DNA from: JALYRV01 sp036675475
GTDB taxonomy: Bacteria; Acidobacteriota; Vicinamibacteria; Vicinamibacterales; SCN-69-37
Assembly (NCBI GenBank): GCA_036675475.1
Contig: JAKFEY010000098.1
Span: 1 to 38,197, forward strand
Reading direction: 5' to 3'
Length of the DNA: 38,197 nt
The notes beneath the pieces were generated by a model that was given only the letters and a program-made list of their open reading frames with translations, made no database searches and had not been told where the DNA came from. The number at the start of each line of letters is the position of its first letter. Positions within the stretch are counted from its first letter, which is position 1. The position numbers and the translations under genes are program-made. Below are positions 9,498 through 16,904 of the stretch, piece by piece.

Positions 9498-9949
9498 GCG
9501 ACGGACGATCGACGCGTGGCGATCTCACGATTGCCCGCCACGTGGCGCTGTCGGCCGGCGCGGGCGCGATTCCGCTGCCCGTCGCCGACTACGCGGTGCT
9601 GACCGCGGTGCAGGTCAACCTGGTGCGGCGCCTGTGCGCGATCTACGGCGTGCCGTTTTCGCGCGAGGCCGCGAAGGCCCTGGTGGCCGGGCTGCTCGGC
9701 GCGGCGGCGCCCGGCCTGTCGTTCGCGGCGGCCAGCAGCCTCAAGACGCTGCCCGGCGCCGGCACGTTGGCCGGCCTCGTGAGCGCGCCCGCGCTCGCCG
9801 CGGCCGCCACGTTTGCGGCCGGCCAGGTCTTCCGCCACCACCTCGAAACCGGCGGCTCGCTGCTGACGTTCGACGCGAACAGGATGAAGGCGGAATTCGA
9901 TCGCAGGATGCAGGAAGCCGACGCGGCTCGCGCCGCCGCCGGGCGCTAG
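9494..9949 (+). CDS. DUF697-family membrane-associated protein
   Basis: A 151-residue protein with the DUF697 pattern: AIPLPVADYAVLTAVQVNLVRRLCAIYGVPFSREAA-type sequence (about 25-60), then a hydrophobic Gly/Ala-rich half containing LKTLPGAGTLAG and ending in a charged helix. In other proteins this domain follows a small GTPase domain (YcjF/Era-like context), but here it stands alone. Its GTG start overlaps the preceding stop by 4 bases and belongs to the exporter operon. Its TAG abuts the convergent mutS2 stop with no base between. The function of the domain is not established; association with the exporter is inference. Confidence 0.8.
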   Translation: MSDGRSTRGDLTIARHVALSAGAGAIPLPVADYAVLTAVQVNLVRRLCAIYGVPFSREAAKALVAGLLGAAAPGLSFAAASSLKTLPGAGTLAGLVSAPALAAAATFAAGQVFRHHLETGGSLLTFDANRMKAEFDRRMQEADAARAAAGR

Positions 9950-12511
9950 CTAGTCCTTCAGTTCGACGATGGTGACGGCGTCGCCGCCCTCGTCAGGCTT
10001 CGCGAGCGAGACTTTCGCGACGAGCGGGTGCTGCTTGAGGTACGCGCCCAGCCCTTTCCGCAGCTGACCGGTGCCATGGCCGTGCACGACGCGCAGCGTC
10101 TGCGCGTCGCCGAGCAGCGCGTCATCAATGAACCGCGACACCCGCGCGACGGCCTCGTCGACGGTGGAGCCGATGACATTGATCTCGGCCTTCAAGCCAT
10201 CGGGGCGCTCGGCGAGGCTGACGTTGACGCGAACGGAACCGGCTTGCGGCTTGCGGCTTTCGGCTTGCGGCTTGAGAGGGCGTAGGTCCCCCACGCGGGC
10301 CTTGATCCGCTTACCCATCACCTCGAGCTCCGCGGTGTTGCCGTCGATGGCGCGCACGATGCCTTCGAAGCCCAGCCCGCCGGCGCGCACCCGATCGCCG
10401 ATCGCGGGCTGGTAGGCCGGCGCCTCAGCGTCGGCGGCGTCCGCGCCGGTGTCGCCCAGCCGGCGCACGCCCTCGGCCGCGCGCTCGACGCCTTCGCGCG
10501 CTTCTGCGCGCAGGCGGCCGAGATCGCCCGTGCTGATGCCGCCGCGTCCCACCAGGCGCGGCCCTTGCGCCTTGGCCTCGGCCTCGAGCGCGCCGGCCTT
10601 CTGTTTCAGGCGGGCGATCGTGCGCTCGATTTCCTCGCGCGCCTCGCGCACGCGCGCTTCGACGGCCGCGTCGATGCGCGTGCGCAGCTGCTGCTCGCGC
10701 TCGCGCAACGCCTCGTCGCGCGCTTTCAGCTTCGCGCGCTCGGCCGCGGCTTCCTGCCGCTCGTGTGCCGCGAGCCGGCGATCGTGATCGAGCGCCTGCA
10801 TGTCCTTCTCGACGCGCGCGAGATGCGCCTCGAGCTGCGTCTCGCGCGTCGTCCGTCTGCGCCGCGCGTCGGCGATGACCGATGCGGGCAGGCCGAGCCG
10901 CGCGGCAATCTCGAGCGCGAGACTGCGCCCCGGCATGCCGTAGAGCAGGCGATACGTCGGCGCGAACGTGTCCGGATCGAACCCGAACGCCGCCACGGTG
11001 ACGCCCTCGGTGGTGGCGCCGTACGACTTCATCGTGTCGTCGTGGGTGGTGGCGATGACCAGGGCGCCGCGCGCGCGGAAGTGATCGACGATCGCCATGC
11101 CGAGCGCGCCGCCCTCGAGCGGATCGGTGCCGCTGCCGACCTCGTCGAGCAGAATCAGCGCCGGCAGCGCGAAGTCGCGCTCCATCGACGCGATGTTCGT
11201 CATGTGCCCCGAGAACGTGCTCAGGCTCGCGGCAATCGACTGCTCGTCGCCGATGTCGGCAAAGATGCAGCTGAACACGGTCGTGCGGCTGCCCTCGGCC
11301 GCCGGCACATGCAGCCCCGCCTGCGTCATCATCGCGAGCAAACCCGCAGCTTTCAGCGCGACGGTCTTGCCGCCCGTGTTCGGACCGCTGATCACGAGCG
11401 TTCGCGTGGGCGGTGAAAGCAGAATGTCGACGGGGACAGGGTCCTGCCCCCGGGCCGTGCGTGGTCGCGCGGTAGTGCCTGACGGCGGCGTTCTTGTGAG
11501 GTCTTCGCCGACGGAAGGAACGACCCGAGCGCAATCTGCGGCCCGCTGCAGCAGCTCGCGTACGGCAGGAATCAGCAACGGATGGCGCGCGCCTTTCCAC
11601 TCGAGCCTGGGCGCGTCGCCGGGCGCGCCGATCTCCGGCGCGATCGCCTTCGTGAGATCCGCGAGCTTTGCCTGCGCGTGCACCTGGTCGAGCGCGCCCA
11701 CCATCGCGAACGCCGCGTCGGCCTCGTCGCGCCGCGCGCGGAAGCGATCGGTCAGCGCCACCAGCACGCGATGCACTTCTTCGCGCTCGCGTTCGGTGAG
11801 CTCCACCACCGCGTTGTTGAGCGGCACGGTGGCCAGCGGCTCCACGAACAGACTCGCGCCGCTCGACGAGGCGCCGTGCACGATCCCCGGAATCGAATCG
11901 CGATGTTCGGCGCGGAGGGTGATGACGAAGCGGCCGTGGCGGTCCGTGACGACCTGATCCTGCAGATACTTCGACGCCTCGCGGCCGCGGACCAGGCGGT
12001 CGAACGCGGTGCGCAGCTCCTGCCGCTGCTTGCGCAGCGTGTCGCGCACCTGGCGCAGCGCGGGACTCGCGGCGTCGAGCACGTCGCCGGACGGGTCGAT
12101 GGAACGGCGGACCAGCGCAATTTCGTCTGAGAATGACGCAAGACCCGACACGAGCTGCGTGAGCAGGGGCAGTTCGGTGGAGAGCTTCCGGATGCCCGCG
12201 GCTGAGCTGTCGAGGTTGGCCAGCATGTCGGCCAGCGCGCGCAGTTCCAGCGGCTCCAGGGCGAGGCCCTCGGTGCTCAGGGCTGCATGGATTGGCGCGA
12301 AATCGTCGGGGGCCGACAGGGCGATGCTCCCCCCGAGCGCCAGGTGGCGGCGCATTTCGGACGTTTGCTGCAAGCGCCGCCTGACTTCGGCCGGGTCCGT
12401 TTGCGGCACGAGTTGTGCGATGCTCTCGCGGCCGAGGGGGGTCTGGGTCAGGCGCCCAAGGGCCGCAACGATGCGGTCGAATTCGAGCGTGCGGCGCGTG
12501 CCTGACTGCAT
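9950..12511 (-). CDS. mutS2: MutS2-family ATPase with C-terminal Smr nuclease domain
   Basis: An 853-residue protein. The N-terminal core and clamp helices (1-300) lead to an ABC-type ATPase with Walker A GPNTGGKT (376-383), LADIGDEQS-type loop (418-425), signature-like STFSGHMTNI and Walker B LILLDEVGSGTDP (Asp456, Glu457). A long charged coiled coil (about 550-690) and a C-terminal Smr domain (about 770-853, HGHGTG at 810-815) follow. MutS2 lacks the mismatch-recognition domain of MutS; family members suppress recombination and in Bacillus act in ribosome rescue. Two stretches look inserted: residues 318-357 between ARHPLLIPAV and PVDILLSPPT, and a KPQAESRKPQA repeat (748-758) just before Smr. 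Both keep the frame open. The start ATG at 12511 gives a normal length. Confidence 0.95.
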   Translation of the reverse strand: MQSGTRRTLEFDRIVAALGRLTQTPLGRESIAQLVPQTDPAEVRRRLQQTSEMRRHLALGGSIALSAPDDFAPIHAALSTEGLALEPLELRALADMLANLDSSAAGIRKLSTELPLLTQLVSGLASFSDEIALVRRSIDPSGDVLDAASPALRQVRDTLRKQRQELRTAFDRLVRGREASKYLQDQVVTDRHGRFVITLRAEHRDSIPGIVHGASSSGASLFVEPLATVPLNNAVVELTEREREEVHRVLVALTDRFRARRDEADAAFAMVGALDQVHAQAKLADLTKAIAPEIGAPGDAPRLEWKGARHPLLIPAVRELLQRAADCARVVPSVGEDLTRTPPSGTTARPRTARGQDPVPVDILLSPPTRTLVISGPNTGGKTVALKAAGLLAMMTQAGLHVPAAEGSRTTVFSCIFADIGDEQSIAASLSTFSGHMTNIASMERDFALPALILLDEVGSGTDPLEGGALGMAIVDHFRARGALVIATTHDDTMKSYGATTEGVTVAAFGFDPDTFAPTYRLLYGMPGRSLALEIAARLGLPASVIADARRRRTTRETQLEAHLARVEKDMQALDHDRRLAAHERQEAAAERAKLKARDEALREREQQLRTRIDAAVEARVREAREEIERTIARLKQKAGALEAEAKAQGPRLVGRGGISTGDLGRLRAEAREGVERAAEGVRRLGDTGADAADAEAPAYQPAIGDRVRAGGLGFEGIVRAIDGNTAELEVMGKRIKARVGDLRPLKPQAESRKPQAGSVRVNVSLAERPDGLKAEINVIGSTVDEAVARVSRFIDDALLGDAQTLRVVHGHGTGQLRKGLGAYLKQHPLVAKVSLAKPDEGGDAVTIVELKD
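10241..10275. repeat. 7-bp tandem repeat inside mutS2
   Basis: Five tandem 7-mers: GGCTTGC, GGCTTGC, GGCTTTC, GGCTTGC, GGCTTGA. They encode KPQAESRKPQA on the minus strand, in the linker between the KOW-like segment and the Smr domain of MutS2. A second array with the same period occurs upstream of the VOC gene at 14063. Confidence 0.85.
11432..11450. repeat. Palindromic element in mutS2 coding sequence
   Basis: GGGGACAGG followed by GTCCTGCCCC forms a near-perfect hairpin (one bulged A). It lies at the edge of the apparent in-frame insert of MutS2 (11441-11560), just upstream of the ATPase P-loop. It resembles intergenic palindromic repeats of GC-rich soil bacteria, but no second copy is present in this window. 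Confidence 0.5.
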
Positions 12512-12570
12512 GAACCCTTGATCGTAGGCTAGAATTACCAGGTTATACCAGCGGCCGGATTACGCTTCTT

Positions 12571-14058
12571 ATGAGCCCACTCGAAACAGGCATCCTCGTC
12601 ACCTATTTTTTCATCCTCAGCATCCTGGCCGTGTACGGCTGGCACCGGTATTACCTGGTGTACGAGTACATGAAGCACCGGGACCGCGTGCCGGGTCCGC
12701 AGCCGCTGCCGGCGACGCTCCCGAAGGTCTGCATCCAGCTGCCGATCTACAACGAGATGTACGTGGCGGATCGCCTGATCGACACCTGCGTCGAGATGGA
12801 CTATCCGCGTGAGCTGCTCGAGATTCAGGTGCTCGACGACTCGACCGACGAGACGCGCGCGATCGCGGAGATCGCGGTGCGGCGTCACGCGTCGCGCGGC
12901 ATCAACATCGCCTACATCCATCGCACCGATCGCAGCGGCTTCAAGGCCGGCGCGCTCGAGAACGGCCTGAAGCAGACCGACGCCGAGTTCGTGGCGATCT
13001 TCGACGCCGACTTCATTCCGCCGGTGGATTTCCTCACGCGCACGCTCGGCCACTTCAACGACGCGAAGGTCGGCATGGTGCAGGCGCGCTGGGGCCACAT
13101 CAATCAGGATTTCTCGCTCCTCACGAAGATGCAGTCGATTCTGCTCGACGGCCACTTCGTGCTCGAGCATGGCGGCCGCAACCGCGCGGGCTGCTTCTTC
13201 AATTTCAACGGCACCGCGGGCATCTGGCGCCGCGCCGTCATCGCCGACGCCGGCGGCTGGCAGCACGACACGCTCACCGAAGATCTCGATCTGTCGTACC
13301 GCTCGCAGCTCCGCGGCTGGAAGTTCATCTTCCTCCCGGACCTCGTGTCGCCCGCTGAGCTCCCCGTCGAGATGAACTCCTTCAAGTCGCAGCAGCATCG
13401 CTGGGCGAAGGGCTCCATCCAGACGTGCCGCAAGGTGCTGCCGCAGATCCTCGCGTCGGACCTGCCATTCAAGGTCAAGGCGGAAGCCTTCTTCCACCTC
13501 ACCGCGAACTTCAACTATCTGCTGATGATCGTGCTGTCGGCGCTGATGTTCCCGGCCATGTACGTGCGCTACAGCATGGGCTGGACCGAGGCGATGCTGA
13601 TCGACCTGCCGCTCTTCGCGGCCGCCACGTTCTCGGTGGCCAACTTCTACACCGTATGCCAGCGCGAGCTGTACACCGACTGGGTGTCGCGCCTGAAGTA
13701 TCTGCCGGTCGTGATGGCCATCGGCATCGGCCTCGCGGTCAACAACACGCGCGCGGTGCTCGAGGCGATCTTCCGCAAGGAAACCGAGTTCACGCGCACG
13801 CCGAAGTACGGCGTCGAGCGCGTCGGCGACGAGTGGCAGACGAAGAAGTACCACACGTCGATGATGGTGCAGCCGCTCATCGAGCTCACGCTCGGTCTCT
13901 ACTTCACCGGCACCGTGCTTTACGCGCTGGCCAACGGCATCTACGGCACGCTGCCGTTCCTGATGCTCTTCCAGGCCGGCTTCCTCTACGTCGGCTGCAC
14001 GTCCATCATGCAGCAGCTCGCCAACGACGGCGTGCTGGCGCCGCAAACGGCGAAGTAG
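12571..14058 (+). CDS. Membrane family-2 glycosyltransferase (cellulose synthase/mannan synthase-like)
   Basis: A 495-residue processive-type GT2. One N-terminal membrane helix (about 7-29) precedes the cytoplasmic catalytic domain with Asp89/Asp90 in VLDDSTDE, the metal-binding DAD at 145-147, the general-base motif TED (236-238) and QQHRW at 274-278, the Q/RxxRW signature of processive synthases. Several C-terminal helices follow (about 312-332, 343-362, 378-393, 435-455, 462-482), forming the transmembrane channel. Related proteins make beta-linked polysaccharides from nucleotide sugars; the sugar cannot be assigned. It lacks a PilZ domain and has no cellulose (bcs) partner genes nearby. 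It is divergent from mutS2 across 59 bases; TTGATC (12518) and TTATAC (12543), 19 bases apart, are a weak promoter candidate. Confidence 0.92.
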   Translation: MSPLETGILVTYFFILSILAVYGWHRYYLVYEYMKHRDRVPGPQPLPATLPKVCIQLPIYNEMYVADRLIDTCVEMDYPRELLEIQVLDDSTDETRAIAEIAVRRHASRGINIAYIHRTDRSGFKAGALENGLKQTDAEFVAIFDADFIPPVDFLTRTLGHFNDAKVGMVQARWGHINQDFSLLTKMQSILLDGHFVLEHGGRNRAGCFFNFNGTAGIWRRAVIADAGGWQHDTLTEDLDLSYRSQLRGWKFIFLPDLVSPAELPVEMNSFKSQQHRWAKGSIQTCRKVLPQILASDLPFKVKAEAFFHLTANFNYLLMIVLSALMFPAMYVRYSMGWTEAMLIDLPLFAAATFSVANFYTVCQRELYTDWVSRLKYLPVVMAIGIGLAVNNTRAVLEAIFRKETEFTRTPKYGVERVGDEWQTKKYHTSMMVQPLIELTLGLYFTGTVLYALANGIYGTLPFLMLFQAGFLYVGCTSIMQQLANDGVLAPQTAK

Positions 14059-14062
14059 ATCA

Positions 14063-14093
14063 GGCCATAGGCCACAGGCCATAGGCCCTAGGC
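14063..14093. repeat. 7-bp tandem repeat abutting the VOC start codon
   Basis: Degenerate tandem 7-mers GGCCATA, GGCCACA, GGCCATA, GGCCCTA and a partial GGC fill the gap between the glycosyltransferase stop and the ATG of the next gene. The array occupies the place of the ribosome binding site, leaving only weak AGG triplets. Confidence 0.85.
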
Positions 14094-14483
14094 ATGGACA
14101 TCGGCAGCGCCGCACCGCTTTTCATCGTGAAGAGCGTCCCGGCGGCGCTTGCTTTTTATCGCGACCGTTTCGGCTTCGAGATCACTTTCCAGGGCCCAGA
14201 CCCCGGCGACATCTTCTTCGGCATCGTGCAGCGGGGCGGCGCGATGATCATGATGAAGGCCATCGGCGTCGAGCCGGTACCCAATCACACCCGCGACATC
14301 AAGCAGGGCATCGCGCGCTGGGACGCGTACATCTACGTGCCCGATCCGGACGCGCTCGCCGAAGAGTTCGCGGCGCGCGGCGTCGACTTCTTCCTGCCGC
14401 TGCAGGACAACGACGACAACCTGCGCGGCTTCGAGGTGCAGGACGCCGACGGCTACGTGCTGTACTTCGGCCGGCCCCACTAA
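14094..14483 (+). CDS. VOC superfamily (glyoxalase/bleomycin-resistance fold) protein
   Basis: A 129-residue single-domain protein with the paired beta-alpha-beta-beta-beta pattern of the vicinal oxygen chelate fold: LFIVKSVPAALAFYRDRFGFEI at the N-terminus, a DIFFGIVQRGGAMIMM strand pair, then the second half AYIYVPDPDALAEEFAARG and FEVQDADGYVLYFGRP. The C-terminal GYVLYFG is typical of the family. Substrate cannot be predicted; members include lyases, dioxygenases and antibiotic-binding proteins. The gene follows the glycosyltransferase by 35 bases filled with a short tandem repeat, so it may be read through from that promoter. It lies just left of the lower-GC segment. Confidence 0.88.
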   Translation: MDIGSAAPLFIVKSVPAALAFYRDRFGFEITFQGPDPGDIFFGIVQRGGAMIMMKAIGVEPVPNHTRDIKQGIARWDAYIYVPDPDALAEEFAARGVDFFLPLQDNDDNLRGFEVQDADGYVLYFGRPH

Positions 14484-14636
14484 AGAAGCCGGACGTCTAC
14501 CGAGATCGCGCTTCGTCTTGAAGGGCCTGAACAGGGAATCACCTGGCAATTGCTTGCGCCTCAATCTGTTGAGCCGGACTCTCGACGAGTCGCTGCGGGC
14601 ACACCGAACGCCAACTGGCCTGCACCTGTTGTTCCC

Positions 14637-14665
14637 TTGACCGAATTCCTAGACAGCGATACTTT
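14637..14665 (+). promoter_or_regulatory. Sigma-70-type promoter for the AraC-type gene
   Basis: TTGACC (14637-14642) and TACTTT (14660-14665) are separated by exactly 17 bases. Transcription would start near 14672, giving a leader of about 40 bases that contains AGGAGG before the ATG at 14712. The rest of the 228-base gap from 14484 shows no gene. Confidence 0.55.
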
Positions 14666-14700
14666 GCGCGTGGCAACTCCCCAGTTTTTTGACCGGCCTA

Positions 14701-14706
14701 AGGAGG
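14701..14706 (+). promoter_or_regulatory. Ribosome binding site fixing the AraC-type start
   Basis: A perfect AGGAGG with a 5-base spacer to the ATG at 14712. This favours the 122-residue product over a longer reading from 14550. Confidence 0.8.
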
Positions 14707-14711
14707 ATGCC

Positions 14712-15080
14712 ATGTCCTACGATTCCACCGGCCTGTTCCTGAAACTCCAAGCCCTTCTCGCCCAGCATCCGAGACTCAGCATCCTTGAGGCATCTCGCCT
14801 GCTCGGTGTCCATCGACATACATTGAGCTTGGTAATAGAACGGCATGGCGGAATCGTACCGAGAACCTGGCGTGATCAGGCTGCTCTGGAGCGCGTTTGG
14901 CGGGCTCTCCGAGATTTTCCGGACTTACCGATCAAAGCAATCGCGTCGACCGCGGGATTTTCCAATGGCACATCGTTGGCCAGATTTACCAAGAGAGTAT
15001 GCAAGATGTCGCCGAGCCAGCTGCGCACCTGTAATCAATTGCCACCCGTGGCTGAGGCTAGTGCTCGTGAGGACGGTTGA
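14712..15080 (+). CDS. Short AraC-type helix-turn-helix regulator
   Basis: A 122-residue protein containing essentially only a two-helix-turn-helix AraC DNA-binding region: first HTH around LSILEASRLLGVHRHTLSLV, second around IKAIASTAGFSNGTSLARFTKRV followed by KMSPSQLR, the usual end of the AraC domain. No ligand-binding domain is present, unlike typical 250-300-residue AraC proteins. It opens the lower-GC segment and converges on the VWFA-related gene, the two stop codons abutting in TGATCA. It may regulate the neighbouring secreted-protein genes, which is inference from position. Its own promoter and Shine-Dalgarno are clear. Confidence 0.8.
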   Translation: MSYDSTGLFLKLQALLAQHPRLSILEASRLLGVHRHTLSLVIERHGGIVPRTWRDQAALERVWRALRDFPDLPIKAIASTAGFSNGTSLARFTKRVCKMSPSQLRTCNQLPPVAEASAREDG

Positions 15081-16904
15081 TCACCGCACGTGGAACGTAG
15101 TCCGCGATACCTGTGTGTTTCCGTCAATGGAGACCGAGAGATCGAGAGCATACTCGCCTGGGCGGAGGCCTTCGAGGGGAAGCTGGCTCAACACGTCGGC
15201 AGCTCGCTCGGAGATCGCACGCAATTCAAGAGGTAGGGTCCTGATCGTCACGTCCCCATGCGTAAGCCGGAGCGCGGCATTGGACACGGCAGAGCGTGGC
15301 GCCAACACCCGAGCGAAGAGGTTAAGGACGTCGCCATTCGCGAACGAACGTTCGTTTGTCGGTGTAGTAGATGCAGGTCGACGGGGCGCCGAGGCGGCGG
15401 GTGCTGCACCAGTTCCGATCAGGACTGGCCCGACCCCTGGAGCTCTGGGGCCCACATCGATTGGCAGATGAAGACGCGCAAACGACGGATGATGGCGAGC
15501 CGAGAAGGCCAGTCGAAGGTACTTGGCCGTTCTTGGTACTTCCACCACGGTTTGAATAGAGAACCAACCGGCCGCGCGGAGAGTGTGGTCCGAGCCGAGC
15601 TCAATCTGTGAGATACCTCTGGCCAATACGCGAGCATCCGGATCAACAGCTATCCATCCGAGGTCACCAGACTTAGCAAGGGTGCCCTCCCATGCCGCCT
15701 CATCAACGTCCAAGGTGACCAGAAGGCTGGCTGTCTTAGCCGTCACGCTCATGAGTGAAGCTGAGGCCCGCGCTCGCAGGTCTCCTCCAGACAAACCGTT
15801 GCCTTCGAGGACCGCAAGCGGATTCGCGGCCGACGATTTTGGTGAGCGTCTGAAATAGCCTGGTCTGGCTCGTAGCCTCACTTCGGGTCGCTTAGATCGA
15901 ACCTCGATTCGCTGAAAACGGCCGTCCTCCTTGTACCGCGTGGGATAGTAGGCAACAACGTAGTAGTTACTGTTATCGGTCAGTAGCCCGTGGACGGCCT
16001 CTTCTAGGTTCCATCGATTGACGAAACTGAGGCCGCCAGTGTTCGTTGCAACCGCGCGCAGGAAGGATTGCTGTGACCTTCTTCGGCTGTCGAGGTTAGC
16101 GCGTCTGTCCGGCGTTTGCTGCTCCATTGGCAGTTCAAGGCCCAGTTCCGGCGCGACGAGGCCGGATGGATCCAGCGTGTAGATAGGCACCCCCGTCTGG
16201 CGCGAGAGCTCTACCACCCTCTGCATGTCGAAGCCGCCGATTCCGGCGGGCCAGCCGCGGCCGATCAAGACAATGCTGCGCCTGCCTTGGGGAGCCGTCG
16301 CTAGCGTTTGTATCGCATTTCTGAGGGCCATCGTGACATCGCGAAAATTCTTCGGACCGCCAAATGCGGCTCCGAGGTGTCCGATGGCTCGATAAATGCG
16401 CCGTACGTTCGAGGTGAAATCTTCGCCCAAGTCCGATCGTGTGATGTAGGTCAATCCGACGACATCCGTCTTGGTCAGACCCGCCGCAAGCGATCGAACG
16501 ACACGCTGTGCTGGTAGAAAGTCCGTCGATATGAGACTGGTTTCATCGACAACGATCGCCATTGCTCGCGAATGACTCTCCAGAGCGCCGTTTGAGACGA
16601 CGGGGCTCTCCGTGACCCCTAAGGTAGTGTCGTCTACTGCCCTGATCTGCAGAGGCGCTTGGATGAAACTGAATTCGACAATCTCTTGTCTTTCGCCGCC
16701 GTCGAGGATCTCTATGTCGTCTCGGCGTAGATCATCGATGACTTTCTCGTTGGCGTCGGTCGCGACGAAGTCGACCCGTACATATGCGGACATCGCCCTG
16801 AAAGTAGGCTGCGACTGCGACCTGTCGAGTGCGTCACTGCTTCCCAGTCGCGGCGCAAGGGCTACGAGTTCGACCAGGACGAAAGCGATCAGGAGACGTT
16901 TCAC
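15081..16904 (-). CDS. Secreted VWFA-related protein (acidobacterial type)
   Basis: A 607-residue protein with a signal peptide (KRLLIAFVLVELVALAPRL) and the N-terminal layout of the acidobacterial VWFA-related family: VRVDFVATDANEKVIDDLRRDDIEILDGGERQEI, then a von Willebrand A domain from about residue 113. The MIDAS motif DxSxS is replaced by DETSL (Asp120), so metal-dependent ligand binding may be altered. Strands around RRSIVLIGRGWP and the pattern YYVVAYYPTRYKEDGRFQRIEVRSKRPEVRLRARPGYF-type end of the VWA region are typical. A C-terminal beta-rich part (about 390-607) is of unknown function. The start is the GTG at 16904, overlapping the DsbA-like gene by 4 bases, so the two are coupled. 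Lower GC than the flanks. Role probably extracytoplasmic protein interaction. Confidence 0.85.
   Translation of the reverse strand: MKRLLIAFVLVELVALAPRLGSSDALDRSQSQPTFRAMSAYVRVDFVATDANEKVIDDLRRDDIEILDGGERQEIVEFSFIQAPLQIRAVDDTTLGVTESPVVSNGALESHSRAMAIVVDETSLISTDFLPAQRVVRSLAAGLTKTDVVGLTYITRSDLGEDFTSNVRRIYRAIGHLGAAFGGPKNFRDVTMALRNAIQTLATAPQGRRSIVLIGRGWPAGIGGFDMQRVVELSRQTGVPIYTLDPSGLVAPELGLELPMEQQTPDRRANLDSRRRSQQSFLRAVATNTGGLSFVNRWNLEEAVHGLLTDNSNYYVVAYYPTRYKEDGRFQRIEVRSKRPEVRLRARPGYFRRSPKSSAANPLAVLEGNGLSGGDLRARASASLMSVTAKTASLLVTLDVDEAAWEGTLAKSGDLGWIAVDPDARVLARGISQIELGSDHTLRAAGWFSIQTVVEVPRTAKYLRLAFSARHHPSFARLHLPIDVGPRAPGVGPVLIGTGAAPAASAPRRPASTTPTNERSFANGDVLNLFARVLAPRSAVSNAALRLTHGDVTIRTLPLELRAISERAADVLSQLPLEGLRPGEYALDLSVSIDGNTQVSRTTFHVR

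Noticed and set aside
12535..14115. 526-codon minus-strand frame opposite the glycosyltransferase gene
   Set aside because: Composition is His/Arg/Glu-rich shadow sequence; the plus strand has clear GT2 motifs.
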